DNA of 64,000 nucleotides from Chitinophagales bacterium (lineage in GTDB: Bacteria; Bacteroidota; Bacteroidia; Chitinophagales; UBA2359). The translations under genes and the position numbers were made by a program. The notes below the pieces were generated by a model that searched no databases, was not told the origin of the DNA, and saw only the letters and a program-made list of their open reading frames with translations. The stretch is from positions 138,501 through 202,500 of the forward strand of contig JAWKLZ010000003.1 in NCBI GenBank assembly GCA_041392475.1. The letters are read 5' to 3'. The number at the start of each line of letters is the position of its first letter. Position 1 is the first letter of the stretch. Positions 9,380 through 18,371 of this stretch are shown in pieces.

Positions 9380-10612
9380 ATGGTCTCACCAAGAAGATTC
9401 TCCTTTGCGATGTTTATGATACTCATTTTTATAATTTTATTTACAAGTTGCAAAAATGACAGTAAAGAGAATACTGAAAAAAAGCAAATAACTACTGTGG
9501 TTATTCCTAATGACCTAAAATGGTCAGAAAGAATGGCACTCACACTCATGAAAAAACATCCTATGGCTTATCAAATTGATGATAAGGAGAAGCCTAAATG
9601 GGATTATGTTCATGGCTTGGTTTTGACTTCATTCTTAGAATTATACAATAATACGAAGGACGAAAAATATTACAACTATGTAAAGGAATATGCAGATGTG
9701 ACGATAGAGGATTCGGGTGCAATTCCTAGCTTAGATTTTGATAGTTACAATATTGACATGATTGCGGCTGGACGAATTCTTTTTGAACTATATGATAAAT
9801 CAAAAGAAGAAAAATACCTTAAAGCCATGCAATCTCTTAGAGGACAATTAGCTGAGCAACCTAGAACAGAAAGTGGAGGTTTTTGGCATAAAAAAAGATA
9901 TACAAACCAAATGTGGCTAGATGGTTTGTACATGGGAGAACCATTTTATATTCGGTACAATACTACTTATGAGAATGGCGATAAACTCGATGATATTGCA
10001 CTTCAATTTGAATTGATTCAAAAATATGCACGGGATGAAAACACAGGCTTGCTTTACCACGGTTGGGACGAAAGTAAACAAATGGAGTGGGCGAATAAAG
10101 AAACAGGGACTTCGCCCAATTTCTGGTCACGCTCATTGGGTTGGTATGCTATGGCATTGGTAGATGTATTGGATTACTTCCCTGATAATCACCCCAAACA
10201 AAAAGAATTGATGACATACTTGAATCAATTGGCAACGGCATTGACGAAGTTTCAAGATTCTTCAGGACTTTGGTATCAAGTGACTGACAGAGGTGCAACA
10301 GGTGGAAACTATTTGGAGGCATCTGGTACATCTATGTTTGCCTATGCTTTTGCAAAAGGAGTAAACAAAGGCTACCTTCCTTCAACATATAAAGAAGTAG
10401 CAAATAAAGCGTTTGATGGCTTGATAAGAGATTTGGTAAAAGTTAATGATGCAGGGGAAATTACCATTACACAAGCTTGTGCAGTTGCCGGTCTTGGCGG
10501 AGATCCTTATCGAGATGGCTCATTTGAATATTATGTGAATGAAAGAAAAAAAGACAATGATCCAAAGGCAACAGGGCCATTCATTTTGGCGGCCATTGAA
10601 CTGAATAAATAA
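9380..10612 (+). CDS. GH105/GH88 unsaturated glucuronyl/rhamnogalacturonyl hydrolase lipoprotein
   Basis: A 410-residue (alpha/alpha)6-barrel glycosidase. Lipobox FTSC gives Cys24 as the lipidated residue, so it is probably an envelope lipoprotein. The family hydrates the 4,5-unsaturated uronic acid left at the ends of oligosaccharides by polysaccharide lyases. Candidate catalytic Asp residues are D126 (NIDMIAAG) and D181 (MWLDGLYMGEPF), with the family segment SPNFWSRSLGWYAMALVDVL near 240-260. Length fits YteR-like enzymes. No lyase, SusC or SusD gene lies nearby, so it is not in an obvious polysaccharide utilisation locus. Start chosen by the signal sequence. Confidence 0.85.
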   Translation: MVSPRRFSFAMFMILIFIILFTSCKNDSKENTEKKQITTVVIPNDLKWSERMALTLMKKHPMAYQIDDKEKPKWDYVHGLVLTSFLELYNNTKDEKYYNYVKEYADVTIEDSGAIPSLDFDSYNIDMIAAGRILFELYDKSKEEKYLKAMQSLRGQLAEQPRTESGGFWHKKRYTNQMWLDGLYMGEPFYIRYNTTYENGDKLDDIALQFELIQKYARDENTGLLYHGWDESKQMEWANKETGTSPNFWSRSLGWYAMALVDVLDYFPDNHPKQKELMTYLNQLATALTKFQDSSGLWYQVTDRGATGGNYLEASGTSMFAYAFAKGVNKGYLPSTYKEVANKAFDGLIRDLVKVNDAGEITITQACAVAGLGGDPYRDGSFEYYVNERKKDNDPKATGPFILAAIELNK

Positions 10613-10676
10613 CAACTTTTGAAATGAGCGGATAGGCAAAACTTGCACTAAAAGCTATTTTTTTTCTTTTGTGTCT

Positions 10677-10717
10677 ATTCAATATCCATATAATTACGGA
10701 TATTGAATATTTTTTTG
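10677..10717 (+). terminator. Terminator after the GH105/88 gene
   Basis: An 11-bp stem ATTCAATATCC/GGATATTGAAT (10677-10687 with 10698-10708), 10-nt loop, then a T7 run. Confidence 0.8.
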
Positions 10718-10751
10718 TTATTTTGGTTTTTAAAAAAATCCCTTTATTATT

Positions 10752-12251
10752 ATGAGAAGAATCATTTACTTAATTACAACTTTACTCTTGCCTCAGTTGA
10801 TGTGGGCGCAAGACAAATCCATAGACGAAAGGATAAACGATATTTTTCAGCCGATTACAGATGTAGTCGTAGCAATCGTCTTTTTTCCGATAGCTCAACT
10901 TAGTGGACAGGATGTACCCTTGGTGCTTCTATGGTTGGTTGCGGGAGCGATATTTTTTACGGTCTATATGAAGTTCACCAATATTAGATTCTTTAGATTG
11001 GCGATAGATATAGTGAGAGGAAAATATACAGATCCTGATGATAAAGGAGAAGTGTCGCATTTTCAGGCATTGACAGCAGCCTTATCAGGAACAGTTGGAT
11101 TAGGAAATATAGCAGGTGTGGCGATTGCAATTTCTGTTGGAGGACCAGGAGCTACTTTTTGGATGATTGTGGCAGGACTCTTAGGTATGTCCACCAAAAT
11201 GGTAGAATGTACTATGGGTGTCAAATACCGACAGATGGATGCTAAAGGCAAAGTATATGGCGGACCAATGTATTATCTAAGTCAAGGATTGGCGGAGAGA
11301 GGTATGGGAGGTTTGGGCAAAATATTATCTATATTTTTTGCCATTATGTGCATTGGAGGTTCCTTTGGAGGTGGAAATATGTTTCAAGTCAATCAAGCAT
11401 TCAAGCAGTTTTCCAGTACATTTGGACTTTTAGAAGGCTCTGGCTGGGTGTTTGGTCTATTAATGGCAGTGTTAGTAGCAGTGGTTATTATTGGAGGTAT
11501 CAAGAGTATTGCGAATGTAACAGAAAAAATAGTACCCTTTATGGTCGGTATTTATATGGCAGCAGCCATAGTAATTATTGGCATGCATATAGGAGAGTTG
11601 CCAAGTGCAATTGGTAAAATCTTTACTTTGGCTTTTTCTAATGAAGCTGTTGCAGGTGGATTTATAGGTGTTCTAATACAAGGATTTAGACGGGCAGCAT
11701 TTTCCAATGAAGCTGGTGTAGGCTCTGCTTCAATTGCTCACGCTGCGGTGAAAACCAATAATCCTGCAAGCGAAGGTTTGGTAGCATTATTAGAGCCGTT
11801 TATTGATACAGTAGTCGTATGTACGATGACAGCGTTGGTGATTATCATTACCGACAACTATCACGATTCAACTGCTGCTGACGGAGTTGCCCTTACCTCC
11901 AATGCCTTTGCGGGCGTAATCAGTTGGTTTCCATTTGTTTTGTCCATTGCAGTGATTCTTTTCGCTTTTTCTACAATGATTACCTGGTCTTATTATGGAC
12001 TTCAAGCATGGACTTATTTGTTTGGTAGAAGCCAAACGGCAGATATTACCTACAAAGTATTGTTTTGCGTATTTGTAGTAGTAGGTTCTGCTGCAACCCT
12101 TGGAGCAGTAACAGATTTCTCTGATATGATGATTTTTGCGATGTGTTTTCCCAACATATTTGGATTGTTCATTATGAGAAAAACGGTCAAAAAGGAAATC
12201 GAAGATTATATTGCCAACATCAAGTCAGGTGTGGTAAAGCGACATGACTAA
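10752..12251 (+). CDS. AGCS-family sodium:alanine/amino-acid symporter
   Basis: A 499-residue inner-membrane transporter. The family couples Na+ influx to alanine or glycine uptake. Typical features are GTVGLGNIAGVAIAISVGGPGATFWM (about 113-140), VGSASIAHAAVKTNNPASEGLVALLEPFIDTVVVCTMTALVI (about 322-365) and a TWSYYGLQAWTYLFG segment near 415, with about 11 membrane segments. The N-terminus resembles a cleavable signal (ending LMWAQDK) before the first transporter helix, an extension I associate with Bacteroidota members. Single gene, with its own terminator. Confidence 0.92.
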   Translation: MRRIIYLITTLLLPQLMWAQDKSIDERINDIFQPITDVVVAIVFFPIAQLSGQDVPLVLLWLVAGAIFFTVYMKFTNIRFFRLAIDIVRGKYTDPDDKGEVSHFQALTAALSGTVGLGNIAGVAIAISVGGPGATFWMIVAGLLGMSTKMVECTMGVKYRQMDAKGKVYGGPMYYLSQGLAERGMGGLGKILSIFFAIMCIGGSFGGGNMFQVNQAFKQFSSTFGLLEGSGWVFGLLMAVLVAVVIIGGIKSIANVTEKIVPFMVGIYMAAAIVIIGMHIGELPSAIGKIFTLAFSNEAVAGGFIGVLIQGFRRAAFSNEAGVGSASIAHAAVKTNNPASEGLVALLEPFIDTVVVCTMTALVIIITDNYHDSTAADGVALTSNAFAGVISWFPFVLSIAVILFAFSTMITWSYYGLQAWTYLFGRSQTADITYKVLFCVFVVVGSAATLGAVTDFSDMMIFAMCFPNIFGLFIMRKTVKKEIEDYIANIKSGVVKRHD

Positions 12252-12271
12252 TAGTATATCAAAAAAAAATT

Positions 12272-12306
12272 AAAAGCCTCTGTCCGTTATCAACAGAGGC
12301 TTTTCT
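12272..12306 (+). terminator. Terminator after the AGCS symporter
   Basis: A 12-bp stem AAAAGCCTCTGT/ACAGAGGCTTTT with a 9-nt loop, preceded by A9 and ending in T4. Confidence 0.85.
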
Positions 12307-12420
12307 GTATGCCATAGTACTAAACAAGTCAAAATGGTATGTATTTTGGTAGATACTGTTTTTTGGTTTTTTGAAGGAACAGGATCATACAGCCCATCAT
12401 TTTCATACATATTTTATAAG

Positions 12421-13683
12421 ATGAAAGTTTCCATACACATTGATGAGCATTTTCAGATAGTAGAAGCTATTGACTCTGAAATATTATCCAAAGTCTCACC
12501 GCAAATAACTATCAATATTTTTGACAAAGTTTCGAGTCATATCACAAGAATCGTAGGTCGTTTGGTACATCAATCCTTGGCGACAAATAAAAATGCATCT
12601 GCTGAAAAGTTACTTGCCAAAACAAATGATGCATTTACTTTTTTGACAATTACTACAAAACTTTTACCCCTTTCTTCAATCAATAAGAAGACGCTTCTAT
12701 TATCTATTCAGCAAAGCAATAGCAATTTGATAGGAGATATGGGGGATTTATTCAAAGAAAAAAGATTAATTCAGCCCCTATCACCTACAAGCAAGCAGGA
12801 ATTATGGGATTTTTTAGAACAGGCAGAAGTAACCGAAATAGAAGAAATAGACACAGAACAGCACCAACAAAAAGTGAATGAACGTTTGGAGATGTTGTTG
12901 AGAGAAGCCGAAAAACAAGGATTGGAATGGATAAAAACGATGAACGACTTGACGCTTTCTATGATAAAACTCAAGGAAAGTGAACAAACTAAGAAGGCCT
13001 TACTTGAAGCAGTTCCTGATGCAATGTTTCGGGTAAATAAAGAAGGAGATTATTTAGAGTATATTCCTGCAAAAGATGAAGACTCAATACCCGCAGCTGC
13101 TTTCATTGGAAACAACATGATGGATATTCTACCCGAAGAACATGCTCAGGCAGCGACGAATGAATTGCAACTTTCTTTGGAAACTGCAAAGGTAAGGGCA
13201 TATTCTTTTGAATGGGAATTGGAGGAAGGTTTGATGTATTATGAAATGCGGTTTTCTCCTATCAATAATTTTGAAGCGCTGTGTATGATAAGAGATATTA
13301 CCAAACAAAAAAGAGGGGAGGAGTTGCTTCAAAAAAGTATGTTGTACTATCAGAATCTGATTAAGCGAAGCCCTGCACCCATTATAGTATTAGATAAAGA
13401 TAGTATTTTTATTGATATCAATCCTGCTGCAATGTTGCTACTTGGAATAGAAGACTTCAATCAATTGAATAATAGAAGAGGCTATGACTTTATTCACAAA
13501 AATGACAAAGCCATTGCCAAAGATAAACTGAAAAGAGGCTTCAATGATAACTTCCCAGATGGAGTGGCTCGATTTAGAGTAGTAAAATACAATGGCAAAG
13601 TAATCGCTATTGAAGTAGCTGCCGCTGTTATGATGCTCGGCGGAAAGCGTGTTGCACAAATCGTATTGAAGGAAGTTAAGTGA
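12421..13683 (+). CDS. PAS-domain protein without a recognisable output domain
   Basis: A 420-residue cytoplasmic protein. Residues 1-about 190 form an unrecognised helical N-terminus with a coiled stretch (QHQQKVNERLEMLLREAEKQ). Two PAS domains follow: about 200-300 (ALLEAVPDAMFRVNKEGDY ... CMIRDITKQK, with PAC-like end) and about 305-418 (LIKRSPAPIIVLDKDSIFIDINPAAMLLLG). It stops right after the second PAS, with no kinase, GGDEF or DNA-binding domain. ATG 12421 was chosen; a longer in-frame start at 12334 adds a non-conserved stretch overlapping the terminator region. It may be a sensor subunit for an unlinked partner. Confidence 0.7.
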   Translation: MKVSIHIDEHFQIVEAIDSEILSKVSPQITINIFDKVSSHITRIVGRLVHQSLATNKNASAEKLLAKTNDAFTFLTITTKLLPLSSINKKTLLLSIQQSNSNLIGDMGDLFKEKRLIQPLSPTSKQELWDFLEQAEVTEIEEIDTEQHQQKVNERLEMLLREAEKQGLEWIKTMNDLTLSMIKLKESEQTKKALLEAVPDAMFRVNKEGDYLEYIPAKDEDSIPAAAFIGNNMMDILPEEHAQAATNELQLSLETAKVRAYSFEWELEEGLMYYEMRFSPINNFEALCMIRDITKQKRGEELLQKSMLYYQNLIKRSPAPIIVLDKDSIFIDINPAAMLLLGIEDFNQLNNRRGYDFIHKNDKAIAKDKLKRGFNDNFPDGVARFRVVKYNGKVIAIEVAAAVMMLGGKRVAQIVLKEVK

Positions 13684-13746
13684 CTAAGCAAGACAACGAA
13701 AGTAGTAAAAGATGCGTTTGGGTAATTACTTTTGAGTCTAAAACTG

Positions 13747-13754
13747 TATCTTTG
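13747..13754 (+). promoter_or_regulatory. Candidate -7 box TATCTTTG, almost at the bamD start codon
   Basis: An exact TAnnTTTG match ending 6 nt before ATG 13761. If used, transcription would start at or within a few bases of the start codon, giving a leaderless or near-leaderless bamD transcript. It also argues against the longer in-frame start at 13680. Confidence 0.5.
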
Positions 13755-13760
13755 CACGTC

Positions 13761-14567
13761 ATGGGTAAAAAACACACATTTGGTTTAATAGCAGTATTGA
13801 TGCTGCTTATTTTTAACACTTCTTGCGATTCTTATCAGAAGGTACTTCGCAGCACCGACTTTGAATACAAAAGGAAAATGTCGAAAAAGTACTACAATGA
13901 GGGTGCTTATTACAAAGCCATACCTTTATTTGAAGAGTTGATGAGTGTATTTAAGGGTACGCAAGACGTAGAAAAGATTTACTATTTCTATGCCTATAGT
14001 CACTATGGTCAGGATGATTATTTGTTGGCAGCGCATTATTTCAAAACCTTTGCAGATACTTATCCAAGAAGCGTTTATGCGGAAGATGCACAGTTTATGA
14101 CGGCTTATTGCTATTACAAACTGTCACCAAAACCTTCTTTAGAACAAACCTATACAGGGAAAGCCATTGAGTATTTTCAGTTGTTTGCAAATGCGTATCC
14201 AAATAGTGATAAGGTGAAGAGAGCCAATCAACTTATGGAGCAGATTCGATTGAAGCTCGAAACCAAAGCTTTTCTTAGTGCAGAACTTTATTTCAAAATA
14301 AAAAGTTATAAAGCAGCGGCAACAGCCTTCGAGAATATCTTGGAGGATTTTCCTGACACACGAAGACAGGAAAATTTGCGTTTTCTAATATTAAAATCAT
14401 TTTTCCTTTTAGCTGAGAATAGTATTAAGACCAAACAAAAGGAGAGATACGAAGCGGCAATAGATGCCTACTTCCATTTTATCGACCGTTTTCCCGAAAG
14501 TAATGATTTACAAGAGGCGGAACGCATGTATGAAACATCATTAAAAAAAGTTAAAACCTTACAATAA
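13761..14567 (+). CDS. bamD: Outer-membrane assembly lipoprotein BamD
   Basis: 268 residues. Lipobox FNTSC gives Cys22 as the lipidated residue. TPR repeats follow (YYNEGAYYKAIPLFEELMSVF; YFYAYSHYGQDDYLLAAHYFKTFADTYP; AIEYFQLFANAYPNS), with the YPRSVYAEDAQFMTAYCYYKLSP signature of the YfiO/BamD family. It acts in the periplasm with BamA to insert beta-barrel proteins. The start at 13761 gives a clean lipoprotein signal; the longer frame from 13680 does not. First gene of a block with rpoZ (5-nt gap), coaBC and the DUF4835 gene, an order common in Bacteroidota. Confidence 0.92.
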   Translation: MGKKHTFGLIAVLMLLIFNTSCDSYQKVLRSTDFEYKRKMSKKYYNEGAYYKAIPLFEELMSVFKGTQDVEKIYYFYAYSHYGQDDYLLAAHYFKTFADTYPRSVYAEDAQFMTAYCYYKLSPKPSLEQTYTGKAIEYFQLFANAYPNSDKVKRANQLMEQIRLKLETKAFLSAELYFKIKSYKAAATAFENILEDFPDTRRQENLRFLILKSFFLLAENSIKTKQKERYEAAIDAYFHFIDRFPESNDLQEAERMYETSLKKVKTLQ

Positions 14568-14572
14568 ATAAT

Positions 14573-14926
14573 ATGGCAAACTCAAAAAAGAAAAAAGGAC
14601 AAGCTATTTCTCCTTATGCGCAGGCACGGAACATTGATGCAATGGCAAAAAAAACAGGTAATGTCTATGAGTCTATTGTGATTATAGCAAGAAGGTCTAG
14701 CCAAATCGCTCAAGCTCTAAAGGAAGAATTGCACGGAAAACTGAATGAATTTGCATCTAATACAGATTCATTGGAGGAAATACACGAAAACAAAGAGCAA
14801 ATCGAAATTTCTAAATTCTATGAGCGTATGCCGCATCCTACATTGTTGGCAATGGAAGAATTTATGAACGATGAAGTTTATTTCCGCAAAGCAGACAAAG
14901 AAAAAAGACCCTCCTACAAAAAGTAA
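14573..14926 (+). CDS. rpoZ: RNA polymerase omega subunit (RpoZ family)
   Basis: 117 residues. The omega core is GNVYESIVIIARRSSQIAQALKEEL (about 28-52), followed by an acidic helical tail and a YERMPHPTLLAMEEFM segment typical of the longer Bacteroidota omega. It assists assembly of beta' into RNA polymerase. It follows bamD by 5 nt and precedes coaBC by 14 nt, so co-transcription is likely. Assignment rests on family motif and gene order. Confidence 0.88.
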   Translation: MANSKKKKGQAISPYAQARNIDAMAKKTGNVYESIVIIARRSSQIAQALKEELHGKLNEFASNTDSLEEIHENKEQIEISKFYERMPHPTLLAMEEFMNDEVYFRKADKEKRPSYKK

Positions 14927-14940
14927 TTTTCTTTAAAATT

Positions 14941-16161
14941 GTGCATTTAAAAGGAAAAAAAATTCTATTAGGAATAACAGGAAGTATTGCCGCCTACAAA
15001 GCGGCAATACTTACTAGGTTATTTATTAAAGAAGGGGCAGAAGTAAGGGTTATCATGACCCAAGCCGCAACCGATTTCATCTCACCGCTTACCTTTTCTA
15101 CCCTCTCTAAACATCCTGTTGTCACCCAGTTTTTTAGCAGCCAAGAACAAGTTTGGAACAATCATGTCGAATTAGGACTTTGGGCAGACCTTATGCTTAT
15201 TGCGCCAACATCTGCCAACACGCTTGCAAAAATGGCAAATGGAATTTGTGACAACGTACTTTTAGCTACTTATTTATCTGCAAAATGCCCCGTTTTTGTT
15301 GCACCTGCAATGGACTTAGATATGTGGTTGCATCCAGCTATACAAACAAATATAGATAGGCTTACCAGTTATGGTAATCACCTCATTTCGGTAGAACATG
15401 GGGAGTTAGCAAGTGGTTTGGTCGGAAAGGGACGTTTGGCAGAACCAGAAAACATAGTTTTACAAATTGAAGAATACCTGATAAGTTGTTCACCACAACC
15501 ATTGAAGGGGCAAAAAATATTGATTACCGCAGGACCTACTTATGAAGCTATTGATCCCGTCCGTTTTATTGGGAATCATTCAAGCGGTAAAATGGGGATT
15601 GCTTTAGCCGAAACGGCTTTTGAGCAAGGTGCAACGGTTTGTTTGGTTTTAGGTCCAACCAATTTTTTGCCTCGCTATCAAGGTATTGAGGTGATTGCAG
15701 TGAAAACGGCGCAAGAAATGTTTGACGCTACAACCTCACGTTTTGAAGAAACTGATATTGCTATTTTATCAGCAGCAGTTGCCGATTTTACACCAATTGA
15801 AGTAAGCGATTCTAAAATAAAAAAGAAAGGTGAAGATACGGGTATGCACCTTTCGCTCAAACGTACCAAAGATATTTTAGCTACTTTGGGGGAAAACAAA
15901 AAGGCTCACCAATTATTGATTGGTTTTGCCTTGGAAACTGACAATGAGTTAGAAAATGCTCAAAAAAAACTGCAAAAAAAGAATTTAGATGGCATAGTTC
16001 TCAATTCTTTGCGTGATAAAGGGGCAGGATTTAAGCACAATACCAATAAAATTACTATCTTAGATAAATACAATAGACTGCAGAAATTTGAGTTAAAATC
16101 AAAGCATGAGGCAGCACAAGACATTATTCAGAAAGTCTTAGAATTGAAAAGCTCGATATAA
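14941..16161 (+). CDS. coaBC: Bifunctional phosphopantothenoylcysteine decarboxylase / phosphopantothenate-cysteine ligase
   Basis: 406 residues starting at GTG. It makes 4'-phosphopantetheine for coenzyme A by joining cysteine to phosphopantothenate (CoaB) and decarboxylating the product (CoaC). The FMN-binding CoaC domain occupies about 1-185: GITGSIAAYK, catalytic H75 (NNHVELG), IAPTSANTLAKMANGICDN and PAMDLDMW. CoaB follows (about 186-406) with ITAGPTYEAIDPVRFIGNHSSGKMG and the catalytic KIKKK region near 295. Full length. The GTG start gives the conserved KKILLGITG N-terminus. Confidence 0.95.
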   Translation: MHLKGKKILLGITGSIAAYKAAILTRLFIKEGAEVRVIMTQAATDFISPLTFSTLSKHPVVTQFFSSQEQVWNNHVELGLWADLMLIAPTSANTLAKMANGICDNVLLATYLSAKCPVFVAPAMDLDMWLHPAIQTNIDRLTSYGNHLISVEHGELASGLVGKGRLAEPENIVLQIEEYLISCSPQPLKGQKILITAGPTYEAIDPVRFIGNHSSGKMGIALAETAFEQGATVCLVLGPTNFLPRYQGIEVIAVKTAQEMFDATTSRFEETDIAILSAAVADFTPIEVSDSKIKKKGEDTGMHLSLKRTKDILATLGENKKAHQLLIGFALETDNELENAQKKLQKKNLDGIVLNSLRDKGAGFKHNTNKITILDKYNRLQKFELKSKHEAAQDIIQKVLELKSSI

Positions 16162-16204
16162 GACCCAATTGCAATTTTTATTTATTGTCAAAAAATCGTA
16201 ACAC

Positions 16205-17254
16205 ATGAAACGTAACATAGGCATATTTTTCTTACTGATTCTCTTCACTACAGGAAAAATTGTGGCACAAGAACTCAATGCAAAAGTAGTCGTACAAACA
16301 CCCAAACTGCAATTGGCTGATCCAAAAATCTTTAAAACTTTGGAGAATGATATCGCAGAGTTTTTAAATACACGAAAATGGACAAATGATAGTTACCAAA
16401 CACAAGAGCGAATTGATTGCAGCTTTTTGATTACTATTTCAGAAGAGTTGGCAGCTAATCGTTTTAATGCCCAAATCATTGTTCAATCCGATAGACCTGT
16501 GTATAGTTCGAGTTACAATACGGTGATGTTGAATTACCAAGATAAGAATTGGACGTTTGAATACACTGAGTTTCAGCCATTGGAGTACAACGACAATGCC
16601 TACCTTTCAGAACTTACCGCAGTGTTGGCCTATTATACCTACATTATTATAGGACTGGATTATGATAGTTTTTCACCAGAAGGAGGTAATCCTTATTTTT
16701 TGAGAGCTCAATCCATAGTGAACAATGCCCAAAATGCAAGGAATAAAAGTAAAGGTTGGACAGCTTTTGACGGCAATCAGAATCGGTATTGGTTGATAGA
16801 AAATTTGATGAGCAACAAGTTCAAAAATCTCCGAAAAGCTTATTTTGACTATCACCTCAATGGCTTAGATATGTTGTCTTCCAACCAAAAAAATGCACGG
16901 ACAGCAATCAACAATGCATTGAAGTTAATTCAACAAGTGAATCAAAATACCCCGAATTCAATGGCAGTCGATATTTTTGTGCAAGCAAAGTCGAATGAAA
17001 TATTGGATATTTTTGCATCTGATGAAGTTGGCCCGCCTGAAAAATCTGGTGCCTACAATGCAATGATAAAAATTGATCCTGCAAATAAACCTAAATACAA
17101 GAAAATTAGCAGTATCTCTGTAGGGAAGGATAAAGAAAATGCTGTTCCTGCACGGTCAGTGCCTAATTCTTCTGCAAGTGATAGATACAATAATCCACAA
17201 AGGTCTAATAGCCGAAGTGGTGTAACGCCAAGTAGCCGAACGAAAGGAAATTAG
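16205..17254 (+). CDS. DUF4835 family protein (PorD-like, T9SS-associated)
   Basis: 349 residues. Signal peptide ends near IVAQ (residue 22). The body carries family features such as FNAQIIVQSDRPVYSSSYNTVMLNYQDKNWTFEY and LTAVLAYYTYIIIGLDYDSFSPEGGNPYF. The C-terminal about 50 residues are low-complexity Ser/Asn/Arg. The family sits after coaBC in many Bacteroidota and has been called PorD, a T9SS-associated protein; its biochemical role is not settled. Periplasmic or outer-membrane location inferred. Last gene of the bamD block. Confidence 0.8.
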   Translation: MKRNIGIFFLLILFTTGKIVAQELNAKVVVQTPKLQLADPKIFKTLENDIAEFLNTRKWTNDSYQTQERIDCSFLITISEELAANRFNAQIIVQSDRPVYSSSYNTVMLNYQDKNWTFEYTEFQPLEYNDNAYLSELTAVLAYYTYIIIGLDYDSFSPEGGNPYFLRAQSIVNNAQNARNKSKGWTAFDGNQNRYWLIENLMSNKFKNLRKAYFDYHLNGLDMLSSNQKNARTAINNALKLIQQVNQNTPNSMAVDIFVQAKSNEILDIFASDEVGPPEKSGAYNAMIKIDPANKPKYKKISSISVGKDKENAVPARSVPNSSASDRYNNPQRSNSRSGVTPSSRTKGN

Positions 17255-17401
17255 AGAAATAACTTGTAATTGGTTATTAGCTGCTCAAGGTCATTAAATT
17301 GAAACAGCTAAGAAACGCCAAAAAAATAATTTTCCGATTTTAAGTTTTGTCTCAAAGCTATTGTAGTGAAAATCAATATTCTTCAAAGAATTTCTTAGGC
17401 G

Positions 17402-18346
17402 TTACTCAATATGTTTTTTTGCAGTTTGAAGTACATTGTTAGTCGTACCATCATGGACAAAAGCAATGATTTCCATATCTTCTACTTTCCAGTGATTGGG
17501 TAAAATCGCATTGAAGATTCGCTCTACAACCATTCCCTTTACCTTATCTACATCCAAAGTAATACCTGTAGGTGGTGTAAGCATTGTACGTAATACATGG
17601 TTGTGCTGATAGTCTGGTTGGATTTTGCTGGAAGTTTCACCTAATGGAACCAATTGGTAATCAATGATATTGCTTTCCGAAAGGCTCACACTCAATAAAT
17701 GTGTAGATGAAGCATCAAAATTTTCGAGGTAATACGCTCTCACAAATATTTGAAGTTCTCTATTTAGCGGATTGTATTCATAGTGTGTATAAAGGTTCAT
17801 TGGGGCAGTAATTTGCAGCCGTTCATTCACTTTCCCCGCCCATGCATTTTTATTCACAATCGCTACATATTCTTCTTCCTTATATTTTGTTCTGTCAATT
17901 GCAGCAGCTGGAAGGGCAATACCTTGAAAAAGTTCGTATAGAAAAACGCCTTCTTCCAACACATAATTTTCCCTGTTTTCAGGATACGGCTCCGATAAAT
18001 AACCTGCGTGCATGGTGATTGCGGCGACCTCATTGGGGTGAGATTCAAGAAGATCCGCAACTTTTTGATGTCCTTCAGGGCATCTAACACATCTAACGCC
18101 ACTAAATTCTTCAATCAATACCATTTTGCATTGCGCCTCTGGCAATTCACTAGAAACAAAACTGGTATTGGTTTTTGAGAATTCATTTTCGTCAATATTT
18201 GCTTTCTCTTTACAAGTCAAATCAATGGGTATGGGTTCATTGAAGGCAATGTATGGAGGTAATTCTTCACAAGAAGTGGTGAAGAATAAAACGGCATACA
18301 GTAAGATGTAAGCACAAATATTGATAGCTTTGTTTAGTGATTTCAT
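17402..18346 (-). CDS. Omp28-like thioredoxin-fold lipoprotein (copy B)
   Basis: 314 residues. Lipobox FTTSC, lipidated Cys26. The conserved part starts at KMVLIEEFSGVRCVRCPEGHQ, with a CxxC pair at C86/C89 in the position of a thioredoxin active site, as in Omp28-related outer-membrane proteins. Envelope redox or binding role inferred. It lies 25 nt downstream of copy A, is closely similar along its whole length and is almost identical at the 3' end, so the pair is a tandem duplication. The two genes are likely co-transcribed. Confidence 0.75.
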   Translation of the reverse strand: MKSLNKAINICAYILLYAVLFFTTSCEELPPYIAFNEPIPIDLTCKEKANIDENEFSKTNTSFVSSELPEAQCKMVLIEEFSGVRCVRCPEGHQKVADLLESHPNEVAAITMHAGYLSEPYPENRENYVLEEGVFLYELFQGIALPAAAIDRTKYKEEEYVAIVNKNAWAGKVNERLQITAPMNLYTHYEYNPLNRELQIFVRAYYLENFDASSTHLLSVSLSESNIIDYQLVPLGETSSKIQPDYQHNHVLRTMLTPPTGITLDVDKVKGMVVERIFNAILPNHWKVEDMEIIAFVHDGTTNNVLQTAKKHIE

Positions 18347-18371
18347 ACTTTGAGAAACAGAATTTTAGAGG

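Noticed and set aside
17274..17398. Small inverted pairs (TTAGCTG/CAGCTAA, CTAAGAAA/TTTCTTAG) in the gap between the PorD-like and Omp28-like genes
   Set aside because: Short, overlapping and without T tract; not distinguishable from chance.
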